64,000 nucleotides of DNA, taken from NCBI RefSeq assembly GCF_965216895.1, contig NZ_OZ244205.1, forward strand, positions 3,596,001-3,660,000. Reading direction: 5' to 3'. The DNA comes from Nisaea sp965216895. GTDB lineage: Bacteria > Pseudomonadota > Alphaproteobacteria > Thalassobaculales > Thalassobaculaceae. Below, piece by piece: positions 31,640-40,003 of the stretch (its first letter is position 1; every line of letters begins with the position of its first letter). The position numbers and the translations under genes are program-made. The notes beneath the pieces are model-generated. The model did no database searches. It saw nothing but the letters and a program-made list of their open reading frames with translations, and was not told the origin of the DNA.

Positions 31640-33935
31640 AGTTTACCGCGTAGTCGAAGATATCCTCTTCCTGCGCGTTGTGGATGCGCACCAGGGCGTC
31701 GACGGATTCGATGATGCGCTGGGCGTCGCGGATCAGGTAGCGGTCGGCGTCCTCCTCGCCGACGCCGCTGAGCAGCCGGTCGAGCAGGCGGCCGAGATGC
31801 TGGATCTCGCGGTGCGCCCGGCTCATCGCCGCCAGCCCGTGGGCGTTGCCGAGATGCGGCACCAGCTGGGGATAGACATTGATCTCATCCTCGCGTTCGT
31901 GCGGCACGATATCCTCGTTGATGATGCGGTTCGCCGCGGCGATGTGGGAGAGCGCTTCCGCGCCTCGGGCATCGTCCAGGGCGTCCGCATGGGCGCGGAG
32001 CTGGTCGAGCCAGTCTTCGACTTCCTCGTGCTCGTCGCGCAGTCTTTGGGCGGCCGCCTCGGGCAGGCTCGGCTTCGTGCCGAGGCCTGGCGGGACCAGG
32101 GCCCTGAGCGCGTTCAGGATCACGGCGATGTCGATCCCTTCCTGCAGGATCGCGCCGGCGACCGGGGTCAGGTACCCGGCGGCGGCGAAGCCCATGGCGA
32201 CCAGCGACATCATCATGCCGGCGACAATGCTTTCCATCGCGATCCTACGGGAGCGCTTGGCGATCGCGAGCGCGTCCGCCACCCGGTCGAGCCGGTCGAT
32301 CAGGACCACGGCGTCGGCCGCCTCGGAGCTCGCGCTGGCGCCCCGCGCACCCATGGCGATCCCCATATCGGCGGCGGCGAGCGCGGGAGCGTCGTTGATC
32401 CCGTCGCCCACCATAAGGGTCGGATGGCGCTTCTTCTCGAACTCGACCGCGTCGACCTTGTCCGCCGGGACCCGGTTGGCGAGCACCGCATCGAGGTCGA
32501 GGGCGGCGCCGATGGTCTCCGCCGCATCCGCATGATCGCCGGTCACCATGACGATGCGGCCGATCCCGGCCTCGCGCAGGGCGCGGACCGCGCGCGGCGC
32601 CTCCCGCCGGAGCGAGTCGCCGAGCAGGAGCGCACCGACGAGGGTGCCGTCGACGGTCACGAAGACCGAGAGCGCGGAGCGCCATGAGGCCCGGCGCTGG
32701 GCCCGGTCGACCCAGGCGGCGCGCTGGTTGCCGCCGGTGGTCATCGTCAGGCTGCCCGCGGCGACACGCTTGCCGTCGACCGTGCCGGTCAGGCCCGATC
32801 CCAGTTCTTCGCGCACGTCCGTCGGCGGCACCAGGGTCATGCCGCGGGTTTCGGCCGCGCCGACGATGGCCTGGGCGATCACGTGATGCGAGGCCTGCTC
32901 CAGGCAGGCGGCGAGACGCAGGACTTCCGCCGGATCGTGGCCCGGGGCGGTCTCCACTGCAACGAGGCGCGCGCCCCCGACAGTGAGCGTGCCGGTCTTG
33001 TCGAACAGGATCGTGTGGGCGCGGGCGAGCGCTTCCAGCGCCATGCCGCCTTTCACCAGGACGCCGCGCCGGGCCGCGAGCGAGACGCCGGAGATGAAGG
33101 CGACGGGCGCGGCGAGGATCAGCGGGCATGGCGTGGCGACGACCAGCACGGCGAGCCCGCGGACCGGATCTCCGGAAAAGAGCCATGCACCGCCGGCAAC
33201 CGCCACCGCCAGGGGCAGCAGCAGAAGGGCGAAACGGTCCGCCATGCGGATGAAGGGGGCCTGTGCGGTCTGCGCGGCGGCGACCATGGCGACGATCCCG
33301 GCATAGGTGCTTTCGCTTGCCGTCGCCGTCGCCTGCAGGGTGAAGGGCACGCCGGAATTCACCGCTCCGCTGCGCACCGGCTCGCCGGCATGGCGCTCGA
33401 CCGGGATCGGTTCGCCGGTCAGCGCGGACTCGTCGATCGTCGCCGTCCCGTCGGCCCCTGTCTCGAGGATCACGCCGTCGACGGGAATGACATCGCCGGT
33501 GCGCACCAGCAGACGGTCCCGCTCGACGACCCGCTCGACATCGGTGTCCTCCAGCGTTCCGTCGACATAACGGTGCGCGGTCCGCGGCGCGCGGTCCGTC
33601 AGGCTCTTCAGATTGCGCTCGGCGCGGGAGACGGCGAAATCCTCCAGCACGTTGCCGCCCGCATACATCACCGCGACGACGACCCCGGCCAGGGTTTCCC
33701 CGAGGGCGAGCGCGGCCGACATGGAGAGCAGCGCGACGGCGTCGACCCCCATCCGTCCGGCGAGCAGTGCGCGGGTCATGGAGACGGCGAGGGAGAGGAC
33801 GACCGGAAGGGTGGCCAGGCCCCAGATCCAGGTCGCGGCGGCGCCATGGCCGGTCTGCCACGCGATCAGCCCGGCGGCGAGGCCCGCAGTCGCGACGGCG
33901 ATGAGCATTCTGCCGAGGAGCCGTTCTGATACCAT
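31638..33935 (-). CDS. P1B-5-type metal-transporting ATPase with C-terminal hemerythrin domain (Nia-like)
   Basis: 765 residues. P-type ATPase core: actuator TGE in ESALTGEPIPVERH, phosphorylation motif DKTGTLTVGG, the P1B HP-type dipeptide in EQASHHVIAQ, and GDGINDAPALAAADMGIAMG. The membrane metal motif is TPCPLILAAP, the TPC signature of subtype P1B-5, and the C-terminal ~145 residues form an HHE hemerythrin domain, also diagnostic of P1B-5. The known example, Sinorhizobium Nia, exports Fe2+ and Ni2+ and responds to them. No N-terminal metal-binding domain. ATG 33935 follows GGGACAGG. Divergent from the cNMP-binding gene. Confidence 0.88.
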   Translation of the reverse strand: MVSERLLGRMLIAVATAGLAAGLIAWQTGHGAAATWIWGLATLPVVLSLAVSMTRALLAGRMGVDAVALLSMSAALALGETLAGVVVAVMYAGGNVLEDFAVSRAERNLKSLTDRAPRTAHRYVDGTLEDTDVERVVERDRLLVRTGDVIPVDGVILETGADGTATIDESALTGEPIPVERHAGEPVRSGAVNSGVPFTLQATATASESTYAGIVAMVAAAQTAQAPFIRMADRFALLLLPLAVAVAGGAWLFSGDPVRGLAVLVVATPCPLILAAPVAFISGVSLAARRGVLVKGGMALEALARAHTILFDKTGTLTVGGARLVAVETAPGHDPAEVLRLAACLEQASHHVIAQAIVGAAETRGMTLVPPTDVREELGSGLTGTVDGKRVAAGSLTMTTGGNQRAAWVDRAQRRASWRSALSVFVTVDGTLVGALLLGDSLRREAPRAVRALREAGIGRIVMVTGDHADAAETIGAALDLDAVLANRVPADKVDAVEFEKKRHPTLMVGDGINDAPALAAADMGIAMGARGASASSEAADAVVLIDRLDRVADALAIAKRSRRIAMESIVAGMMMSLVAMGFAAAGYLTPVAGAILQEGIDIAVILNALRALVPPGLGTKPSLPEAAAQRLRDEHEEVEDWLDQLRAHADALDDARGAEALSHIAAANRIINEDIVPHEREDEINVYPQLVPHLGNAHGLAAMSRAHREIQHLGRLLDRLLSGVGEEDADRYLIRDAQRIIESVDALVRIHNAQEEDIFDYAVN
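31646..32126. repeat. direct repeat copy B (hemerythrin domain of the ATPase)
   Basis: Partner of 28701-29181, encoding the last membrane-helix end plus the whole hemerythrin domain. This copy lies within the full-length ATPase gene and is probably the parental one, because the other copy begins mid-helix. Confidence 0.9.
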
Positions 33936-34020
33936 GCACCTGTCCCGTGCCTGTTGCGCTCGATCCGAGCATGTCGCACATAGGTACACGATGGAAAGGC
34001 GACCCGGCGAGCAAAGACCG

Positions 34021-34386
34021 ATGCAATACAAAGAAGCCAAGGCTCAGCGCTACAAGAAGGGGCAGTTCGTCTTCGAAGAGGGAGACAAGGCCTTCGAGGC
34101 ATTCATCGTCCAGAGGGGATCGGTGGAGATCTATATCGGGACGGAACGGAATGAAAAGGTTCTCGACGTCATCACCCGGAATCAGATGTTTGGCGAGATG
34201 GGGGTGATTGCGGACATCCCGCGGACCGCCACCGCCCGCTGTCTTGAGGACACCGAACTGGTTGCCGTCGACCGCTCTCTGATCCAGGCCAAGATAAAGG
34301 AGATGGATCCCTATATCCGCTATCTGATGGACTCCCTGATTTCCCGCCTTGTCCGCACGTCGCGTGCCGGAGGAGCACAGCAATGA
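34021..34386 (+). CDS. stand-alone cyclic nucleotide-binding domain protein
   Basis: 121 residues consisting of a single cNMP-binding beta-roll: KKGQFVFEEGDKAFEAFIVQRGSVEI, then the phosphate-binding cassette FGEMGVIADIPRTATARC (the G-E-x-G-x-x-x-x-x-P-R-x-A pattern) and the closing hinge helices. No DNA-binding or catalytic domain follows. An in-frame ATG at 33991 would add ten residues; neither has a strong ribosome binding site. Its stop overlaps the next gene's start by 4 nt (ATGA), so it is translationally coupled to the BKACE gene. Confidence 0.8.
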   Translation: MQYKEAKAQRYKKGQFVFEEGDKAFEAFIVQRGSVEIYIGTERNEKVLDVITRNQMFGEMGVIADIPRTATARCLEDTELVAVDRSLIQAKIKEMDPYIRYLMDSLISRLVRTSRAGGAQQ

Positions 34387-35258
34387 GTCGGATCTGGCTG
34401 GAAGCCGCGGTCAACGGCCCCTGGACGCGATCGCGTCAGCCCGCGATCCCGGTCTCGGTGGAAGACATCGCCGCAGACTGCCTAGCCTGTGCGGAAGCCG
34501 GCGCCGCGATCCTGCATTTCCACCCCTACGATGCCGCGACCGGCCTGCAGGTCGACACCGCCGAGGCCTATGCCGAGGTGATCGAGCGGGTGCGCGAGGA
34601 GAACGAGGAGGTGATCATCTACGGTACGCTGCCGATGGCGGGTCTGCCAAACGTCTCCGACACGATGAGTCCCGCGGCGCGCTTCTCCCATGTGAAGGGC
34701 CTTGCCGAGCGCGGCCTGATCGAGTGGAGCGTGGTCGACCCCGGCAGCACCAACATCACCCACGATGCCTGGATTGCCGAGGGCCGCGAGGGCTTCACCT
34801 ATTTCAATCCGGAAAGCCATGTCCGCTATGGCCTCGAACTCTGCCGGGAGAAGGGCCTGCATCCGAGCTACGCGATCTACGAGCCCGGCTTCATCCGGCA
34901 GGGCGCGGCCCTGCACCGGGCCTATCCCGGCTGCCCCAAGCCGCTCTACCGCTACATGTTCTCCGACCGCCTGACCTTCAGCTTCCCGCCGGAGCTCTAC
35001 GCGCTGGAGGCCTACGACACCCTGCGCGAAGCGGAGGCGCCCGGCGCCCCCTGGATGGTCGCCGGCCTCGCCGTCGACATCCGCCCGCTGATCGCCCCGG
35101 CCGTGGAGCGCGGCGGCCATGTCCGGGTCGGCCTGGAGGACCAGCCGTTCGGGGTCGAGACGACGAATGCCGCGCTGGTCGAGGAGGCGGTGAGGCTGAT
35201 CGAGGCGGCTGGCGGCATGCTCGCGACGCCGGATGAAGTGCGGGCGGGGCTGAAATAA
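34383..35258 (+). CDS. beta-keto acid cleavage enzyme family (BKACE, DUF849) protein
   Basis: 291-residue TIM-barrel enzyme. The family converts a beta-keto acid plus acetyl-CoA into acetoacetate and an acyl-CoA, using a zinc ion. Marks: LEAAVNGPWTRSRQPAIPVSVEDI, GAAILHFHPYDAATG with metal histidines (H-x-H), a lengthy middle with SVVDPGSTNITH, FSDRLTFSFPPE and GLEDQPFGVETTN near the end. The precise keto acid is unknown. Coupled to the cNMP-binding protein just upstream. Confidence 0.85.
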   Translation: MSRIWLEAAVNGPWTRSRQPAIPVSVEDIAADCLACAEAGAAILHFHPYDAATGLQVDTAEAYAEVIERVREENEEVIIYGTLPMAGLPNVSDTMSPAARFSHVKGLAERGLIEWSVVDPGSTNITHDAWIAEGREGFTYFNPESHVRYGLELCREKGLHPSYAIYEPGFIRQGAALHRAYPGCPKPLYRYMFSDRLTFSFPPELYALEAYDTLREAEAPGAPWMVAGLAVDIRPLIAPAVERGGHVRVGLEDQPFGVETTNAALVEEAVRLIEAAGGMLATPDEVRAGLK

Positions 35259-35271
35259 ACGCCATCGTCGG

Positions 35272-35352
35272 ACGTCATCCCGGCCGCAGTGCCGCGACCT
35301 TGTGCCACCCGAGCGGCGTCGAGAGATCCCGGATCGAGGTCCGGGATGACGT
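35272..35352. repeat. REP-like intergenic palindromic element
   Basis: ACGTCATCCCGG (35272-35283) is the exact reverse complement of CCGGGATGACGT (35341-35352), with a nested ATCCCGG/CCGGGAT pair inside. This GTCATCCCGG core is a common dispersed palindrome of alphaproteobacterial intergenic regions. It lies between the converging BKACE and lepA genes. A related fragment (CGTCATTCCCGG) lies near 39257-39270. Confidence 0.75.
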
Positions 35353-35384
35353 GCGCTGGTGCGGTCCAGAGAAGAAGAAAGTCC

Positions 35385-37187
35385 TCAGCCGTCGCCCATC
35401 TTGAGGGCTTCGATGAAGGCGCTCTGCGGGATGTCGACATTGCCGAACTGCCGCATCTTCTTTTTGCCTTCCTTCTGCTTCTCCAGCAGCTTCTTCTTCC
35501 GGGTGATGTCGCCGCCGTAGCATTTCGCGGTGACGTCCTTGCGCATCGCGCTGACGGTCTCGCGGGCGATCACCTTGCCGCCGATCGCCGCCTGGATGGC
35601 GATCTTGAAGAGCTGGCGCGGGATCAGGTCCTTCAGGCGGGCGCACATGGCGCGGCCGCGGAACTCGGCCTGGCTGCGGTGCACGATCATGGAAAGGGCG
35701 TCCATAGGATCGCCGTTGACCAGAACGCTGAGCTTAACCAGGTCGCCAGCCTCGTAGCTTTCCAGCGCGTAGTCGAAGCTGGCATAGCCGCGCGAGATGC
35801 TTTTCAGCCGGTCGTAGAAATCGAACACCACCTCGTTCAGCGGCAGCTTGTAGACCGCCATGGCCCGGCTGCCGACATAGGTCAGCTCCAGCTGCTCGCC
35901 GCGCCGTTCGGTGCAGAGCGAGAGCACCGGGCCGAGATACTCGTCCGGCACCATTATGGTCGCCTTGATCCACGGCTCCTCGATGCTGTCGATCTTCATC
36001 ACGTCCGGCATGTCCGCCGGATTGTGCAGCTCGATCTGCTTGCCGTCGGTCAGGTTGATCCGGTAGACGACGCTCGGCGCGGTGGTGATCAGGTCGAGAT
36101 TGAATTCCCGCTCCAGCCGCTCCTGGATGATCTCCAGGTGCAGCAGGCCGAGGAAACCGCAGCGGAACCCGAAGCCGAGCGCGGCGGAGCTTTCCGCCTC
36201 GAAGCTGAAGCTGGCGTCGTTCAGGCGCAGCTTCTCGAGGCTGTCGCGCAGATCGGGATAGTCGTTGGCATCGACCGGGAAAAGGCCGCAGAACACCACC
36301 GGGATGCTCGGCTTGAAGCCGGGCAGCGGCGCATCGCAGGGACGTTTTTCCTCGGTGATGGTGTCGCCGACCTGGCAGTCGGCCACGGTCTTGATCGAGG
36401 CGCTCATGAAGCCGACCTCGCCCGGACCGAGTTCCTTGAACTCGGTCAGTTTCGGCGTGAAGGCGCCGACCTTCTCGACCAGATGCGTGGCGCCGGTCTG
36501 CATCAGCTTGATCTTCTGGCCCTTCTTCAGCACGCCCTCGCGCACCCGGACCAGCGCCATGACGCCGAGATAGCTGTCGTACCAGCTGTCCACCAGCATG
36601 GCCTGCAGCGGCTTCTCGCGGTCGCCGGTCGGGGCCGGAAGGCGCTGCACCAGCGCCTCGAGCACGGCGCCGACATTGAGCCCGGTCTTGGCCGAGACCT
36701 CGATCGCGTCGGACGTGTCGATCCCGATCACGTCCTCGATCTGCTCCTTCACCCGCGGCACGTCGGCAGCCGGCAGGTCGACCTTGTTCAGGACCGGGAT
36801 GATCTCGTGATCCTGCTCGATCGCCTGGTAGACGTTGGCCAGGGTCTGCGCCTCGACCCCCTGGCTGGCATCGACCACCAGGATCGAACCCTCGCAGGCG
36901 GCGAGCGACCGGCTGACCTCGTAGGCGAAGTCCACGTGACCGGGAGTGTCCATCAGGTTGATCTGGTAGATCTCTCCGTCCGAGGCCTTGTACATCAGCC
37001 GCACGGTCTGCGCCTTGATGGTGATTCCGCGCTCGCGCTCGATATCCATGCTGTCGAGCACCTGCTCCTTCATCTCCCGGTCGGCGAGGCCGCCGCAGAG
37101 CTGGATCAGGCGGTCCGCGAGCGTGGACTTGCCGTGGTCGATATGGGCGATGATCGAGAAATTACGGATATGGCTGAGGTCGGTCAT
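35385..37187 (-). CDS. lepA: elongation factor 4 (LepA)
   Basis: 600-residue translational GTPase that acts on stalled or back-translocating ribosomes. G1 AHIDHGKSTLADRL, G3 DTPGHVDFAYEVSRSL, G4 NKVDLPAADVPRVKEQ, then domain II and the LepA-specific C-terminus (FDYALESYEAGDLVKLSVLV, KVIARETVSAMRKDVTAKCY with the KKKLLEKQKEGKKKM basic tail). Full length. It is not followed by lepB, unlike in many bacteria. Confidence 0.97.
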   Translation of the reverse strand: MTDLSHIRNFSIIAHIDHGKSTLADRLIQLCGGLADREMKEQVLDSMDIERERGITIKAQTVRLMYKASDGEIYQINLMDTPGHVDFAYEVSRSLAACEGSILVVDASQGVEAQTLANVYQAIEQDHEIIPVLNKVDLPAADVPRVKEQIEDVIGIDTSDAIEVSAKTGLNVGAVLEALVQRLPAPTGDREKPLQAMLVDSWYDSYLGVMALVRVREGVLKKGQKIKLMQTGATHLVEKVGAFTPKLTEFKELGPGEVGFMSASIKTVADCQVGDTITEEKRPCDAPLPGFKPSIPVVFCGLFPVDANDYPDLRDSLEKLRLNDASFSFEAESSAALGFGFRCGFLGLLHLEIIQERLEREFNLDLITTAPSVVYRINLTDGKQIELHNPADMPDVMKIDSIEEPWIKATIMVPDEYLGPVLSLCTERRGEQLELTYVGSRAMAVYKLPLNEVVFDFYDRLKSISRGYASFDYALESYEAGDLVKLSVLVNGDPMDALSMIVHRSQAEFRGRAMCARLKDLIPRQLFKIAIQAAIGGKVIARETVSAMRKDVTAKCYGGDITRKKKLLEKQKEGKKKMRQFGNVDIPQSAFIEALKMGDG

Positions 37188-37278
37188 GTGGGCCGATTGC
37201 TGTCATGAGGGTGCTGGCGGGGGAAAATAGGGCCCGACGCGGCAACTGGCAATCGTGAAACGTTAGCGGCAACCCCGC

Positions 37279-38280
37279 TCAGAACGCATAGGTCACGCCG
37301 AGCGATCCGAAGGTCGAGAAGTCGTCGTCGCCGGAGAATTCGGGCGTGCGCACAACCTGGGTCAGGGACACGCGGGCGCGTCCGACGGCGAAGACGATCC
37401 CGTAGGTGAAGTCGCCGACCATGATCTCCTTGTCGACCGAGGGGCTGTCCTTGAAGGTATTGCCGTCGAGGAAGATGTTACGGCCGACCAGACGGCCCTC
37501 GATCCCGGCGAAGAGATACCAGCCGAAATCGCCCGTCGGCTCGAAATAGCCCGAGCCGGGCGTGCTTGGCTGGATCCGCGGCGGGCCGTAATCGCCGGTC
37601 GGCAGATCCTTGCCGAAGCGCAGCATCATGCCGCCGTTGATATGGGTGAAGACGTTGCCGAGCGCACCGCCGACATAGGGCGAGGCGTCGATCTCGTAAC
37701 CGTAGGGGGCGCCGAGCAGCGCTTCCGCCCACTTCTTCTCGAAGGTTATCAGGATGGCCGGTTCGTTCTCGATCTGGCTGTCCCATCCGCGCGGCTCGCG
37801 GCTGTCGATCACGCTGTGGACGAAGCTCTGCACCGGTTCGCCCAGCGCGGCCGGACCGACCACCCCGAGACTGAGCTGCAGCGAGGTGAGACTGTCGTCG
37901 GTATCCGCCAGCACGCCGATCGCGCCGTAGAGCCAGGCGCCGTAGGGGCGGTCGTTCGGGTCGGGAACCTTCCGCTCGATATCCTGCGGCGTATAGAGGT
38001 TCTGCCCGAGCTGGTAGGTGACGCGGATGTCGGCGTCCGGGGCGACGAAGGGCGATGCCGCCTGCCGGACGCTCCACGGCACCCGGTTCAGATTGTCGGT
38101 CCATTGCACCGCAACGCCGTTTGTGTAGTTCCGGTCGGTGCCGTTCACCATGTCGTTCTCGATGGTGAAATTGAACGCGCCGCCGTGACCCGCGGTCTTG
38201 TCACCCGCCTCTGCCGGCGAAGTGAAGGCGCCTGTCGCGGCGATCAAGGCGGCCGAAGCCGTAAGGCGGAGTATTTTCAT
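37279..38280 (-). CDS. outer-membrane lipid A deacylase LpxR-like protein (DUF2219)
   Basis: 333 residues with a signal peptide (LTASAALIAATGAFTSPAEA) and beta-barrel-type alternating strands ending in FGSLGVTYAF, with a terminal Phe typical of outer-membrane proteins. LpxR-family marks: FNFTIENDMVNGTDRNYTNG with the acidic/Asn active-site region, RPYGAWLYGAIG, and the VHSVIDSREPRGWDSQIENEP helix-strand region. LpxR removes the 3'-acyloxyacyl chain from lipid A in a Ca2+-dependent manner. ATG 38280 gives the signal peptide; the frame remains open upstream. Located 91 nt before lepA on the same strand. Confidence 0.8.
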   Translation of the reverse strand: MKILRLTASAALIAATGAFTSPAEAGDKTAGHGGAFNFTIENDMVNGTDRNYTNGVAVQWTDNLNRVPWSVRQAASPFVAPDADIRVTYQLGQNLYTPQDIERKVPDPNDRPYGAWLYGAIGVLADTDDSLTSLQLSLGVVGPAALGEPVQSFVHSVIDSREPRGWDSQIENEPAILITFEKKWAEALLGAPYGYEIDASPYVGGALGNVFTHINGGMMLRFGKDLPTGDYGPPRIQPSTPGSGYFEPTGDFGWYLFAGIEGRLVGRNIFLDGNTFKDSPSVDKEIMVGDFTYGIVFAVGRARVSLTQVVRTPEFSGDDDFSTFGSLGVTYAF

Positions 38281-38436
38281 CTGACGCCGATACTGCTCTG
38301 CGAAACGCCGGACGTCAGGCGTCCGCGCGGGAATAACGCACGACATTGCCATCGGTTCCCTCCCGGGCGCAAACTGTTGTCTTCCAAAGGCGGGAGGTCT
38401 CCGGCCACAAATGAGAAAAGACAGGATGAGGTCACC

Positions 38437-39222
38437 ATGCCGCTTATCGACGCCAACGGGATCAGGCTGCACTACCGCATCGACGGGCCGGAGGACGGCC
38501 GCCCGCTGCTGCTCTCCAATTCGCTCGCCTCGAACCTTCATATGTGGGATCCGCAGATCGCCGATTTGACTGCCGCAGGCTTGCGCGTGATCCGCTACGA
38601 CAGCCGCGGCCACGGCGGTTCCGATGCGCCGGAAGGTCCCTATTCCATCGAGATGCTGGCCGAGGACGCGGTGGCGCTGCTCGACGGTCTCGGCGTCGTG
38701 AGAGCCGATTTCTGCGGCCTCTCCAAGGGCGGCATGGTCGGCCAGATGCTCGGTGTCCGGCATGCGAACCGGGTCTCGAAGCTGATCCTCGCCGATACCG
38801 GCGCCTACATGCCGACGAAGGAAATGTGGGACGGCCGGATCAAGACGGTGGAGAAGGGCGGCATGGAGGCGGTGGCCGATGCCACGCTGGAGCGCTGGTT
38901 CACTCCGGCGAGCCATCAGAGCCGTCCCGGCGACCTCGAGAAGGTCCGAGAAATGATCCTCGGCACCCCGCCGCAAGGCTTCATCGGTTGCTGCCGCGCC
39001 ATTCAGGCGATGGACCAGCGCGGCTCCATCGGCGCGATCACGACACCGACGCTGGTGCTCGTCGGCGCCGAAGACCCGGCAACGACTCCGGACCATGCGA
39101 AGGAGATCCATGGGCTGATCAAGGGCTCGTCCTATGTCGAGATCCCGGCGGCGGCGCATTTCGCCAATTTCGAACAGCCGGAGCTGTTTACGAAGGCGAT
39201 GCTGGAGTTTCTCGGAGCCTGA
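38437..39222 (+). CDS. alpha/beta hydrolase, 3-oxoadipate enol-lactonase-like
   Basis: 261-residue alpha/beta hydrolase. Starts MPLIDANGIRLHYRIDGPEDG, oxyanion-side SNSLASNLHMWDPQI, RYDSRGHGGSDAPEG, nucleophile Ser in GLSKGGMVGQ, acid in VGAEDPATTP and His in AAAHFANFEQPE. This resembles PcaD of the beta-ketoadipate pathway, but no other pca genes are near, so the assignment is general. Start follows AGGATGAGG. The upstream part of the open frame is the shadow of the LpxR gene. Confidence 0.8.
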   Translation: MPLIDANGIRLHYRIDGPEDGRPLLLSNSLASNLHMWDPQIADLTAAGLRVIRYDSRGHGGSDAPEGPYSIEMLAEDAVALLDGLGVVRADFCGLSKGGMVGQMLGVRHANRVSKLILADTGAYMPTKEMWDGRIKTVEKGGMEAVADATLERWFTPASHQSRPGDLEKVREMILGTPPQGFIGCCRAIQAMDQRGSIGAITTPTLVLVGAEDPATTPDHAKEIHGLIKGSSYVEIPAAAHFANFEQPELFTKAMLEFLGA

Positions 39223-39295
39223 AGGCAGGACATTCTTGTTGCGAGGCGGGTTTCGCGTCCGTCATTCCCGGATGCATTTTGGATAGGGATCGATC

Positions 39296-39934
39296 ATGAG
39301 CCTGGGCTACCTCTCACCGGAATTCCTCCTGACGGCTCTGCTCGTCGTCCTCGCGCCCGGGACAGGAGTGATCTACACGCTCTCCTACGGCCTCTTCGGC
39401 CGGCCCGGGCAAAGCATGACCGCGGCTGCCGGATGCACGCTCGGGATCGTGCCGCATCTTCTGGCAAGCGTGCTCGGTCTTGCGGCGCTCCTGCACGCAA
39501 GCGCGCTGGCTTTCCAGCTCGTGAAGTTTCTCGGCGTCGCGTATCTGCTTTATCTGGCCTGGGGGCTGTGGCGCGAAAGCGGTGCTCTCGCGGTTTCCCG
39601 GCCCGAAGAAGAGCGGGGCTCGGCAAACGGGCATTTCCGGATTATGGCGCGCGGGGCGCTGATCAACATCCTGAACCCGAAGCTCTCGATTTTCTTTCTC
39701 GCGTTCCTGCCGCAGTTCATACCGGAGGGCGCGCCGGACGCGATGGCCCGCTTCTTTGTGCTCGCCGTGACTTTCATGTTCATGACCTTCGCCGTCTTCG
39801 TGATCTACGGTCTTGCCGCCGAGCAGGTCAGTCAGCGTGTCCTGGCCTCGGCGCGCGCGATGCGCTGGCTGCAGAGAACCTTCGCGGCGGCTTTTGCCGC
39901 GTTCGCAGTCAAGCTGGCGCTGACCGAACGCTGA
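39296..39934 (+). CDS. LysE/RhtB family amino acid exporter
   Basis: 212-residue inner-membrane protein with six predicted helices. Family marks: FLLTALLVVLAPGTGVIYTLSYG at the N-terminus, GCTLGIVPHLLASVLGLAALLH, FLGVAYLLYLAWGLWRE and GALINILNPKLSIFFLAFLPQF. Exports amino acids or homoserine lactone-like solutes; substrate unknown. Followed by a strong bidirectional terminator. Confidence 0.9.
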   Translation: MSLGYLSPEFLLTALLVVLAPGTGVIYTLSYGLFGRPGQSMTAAAGCTLGIVPHLLASVLGLAALLHASALAFQLVKFLGVAYLLYLAWGLWRESGALAVSRPEEERGSANGHFRIMARGALINILNPKLSIFFLAFLPQFIPEGAPDAMARFFVLAVTFMFMTFAVFVIYGLAAEQVSQRVLASARAMRWLQRTFAAAFAAFAVKLALTER

Positions 39935-39949
39935 ACCTCGAGCAAAGAA

Positions 39950-39981
39950 AAAGCGCCGCCCGGATTTTCGGGCGGCGCTTT
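39950..39981. terminator. bidirectional intrinsic terminator
   Basis: AAAGCGCCGCCCG (39950-39962) pairs with CGGGCGGCGCTTT (39969-39981), a 13-bp stem with a 6-nt loop, A-rich on the left and ending in T on the right. Sits between the converging LysE and aspartate aminotransferase genes and suits both. Confidence 0.85.
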
Positions 39982-40003
39982 ACGTTGATGCGTTTCGCGA
40001 GCC

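Noticed and set aside
28701..32126. Direct repeats around the chemoreceptor as ends of a composite transposon
   Set aside because: No transposase, no terminal inverted repeats and the repeats encode a hemerythrin domain; duplication is the simpler reading.
32245..34383. A 712-codon minus-strand open frame
   Set aside because: Out-of-frame shadow of the metal ATPase and antisense of the cNMP-binding gene; Arg/Gly-rich without motifs.
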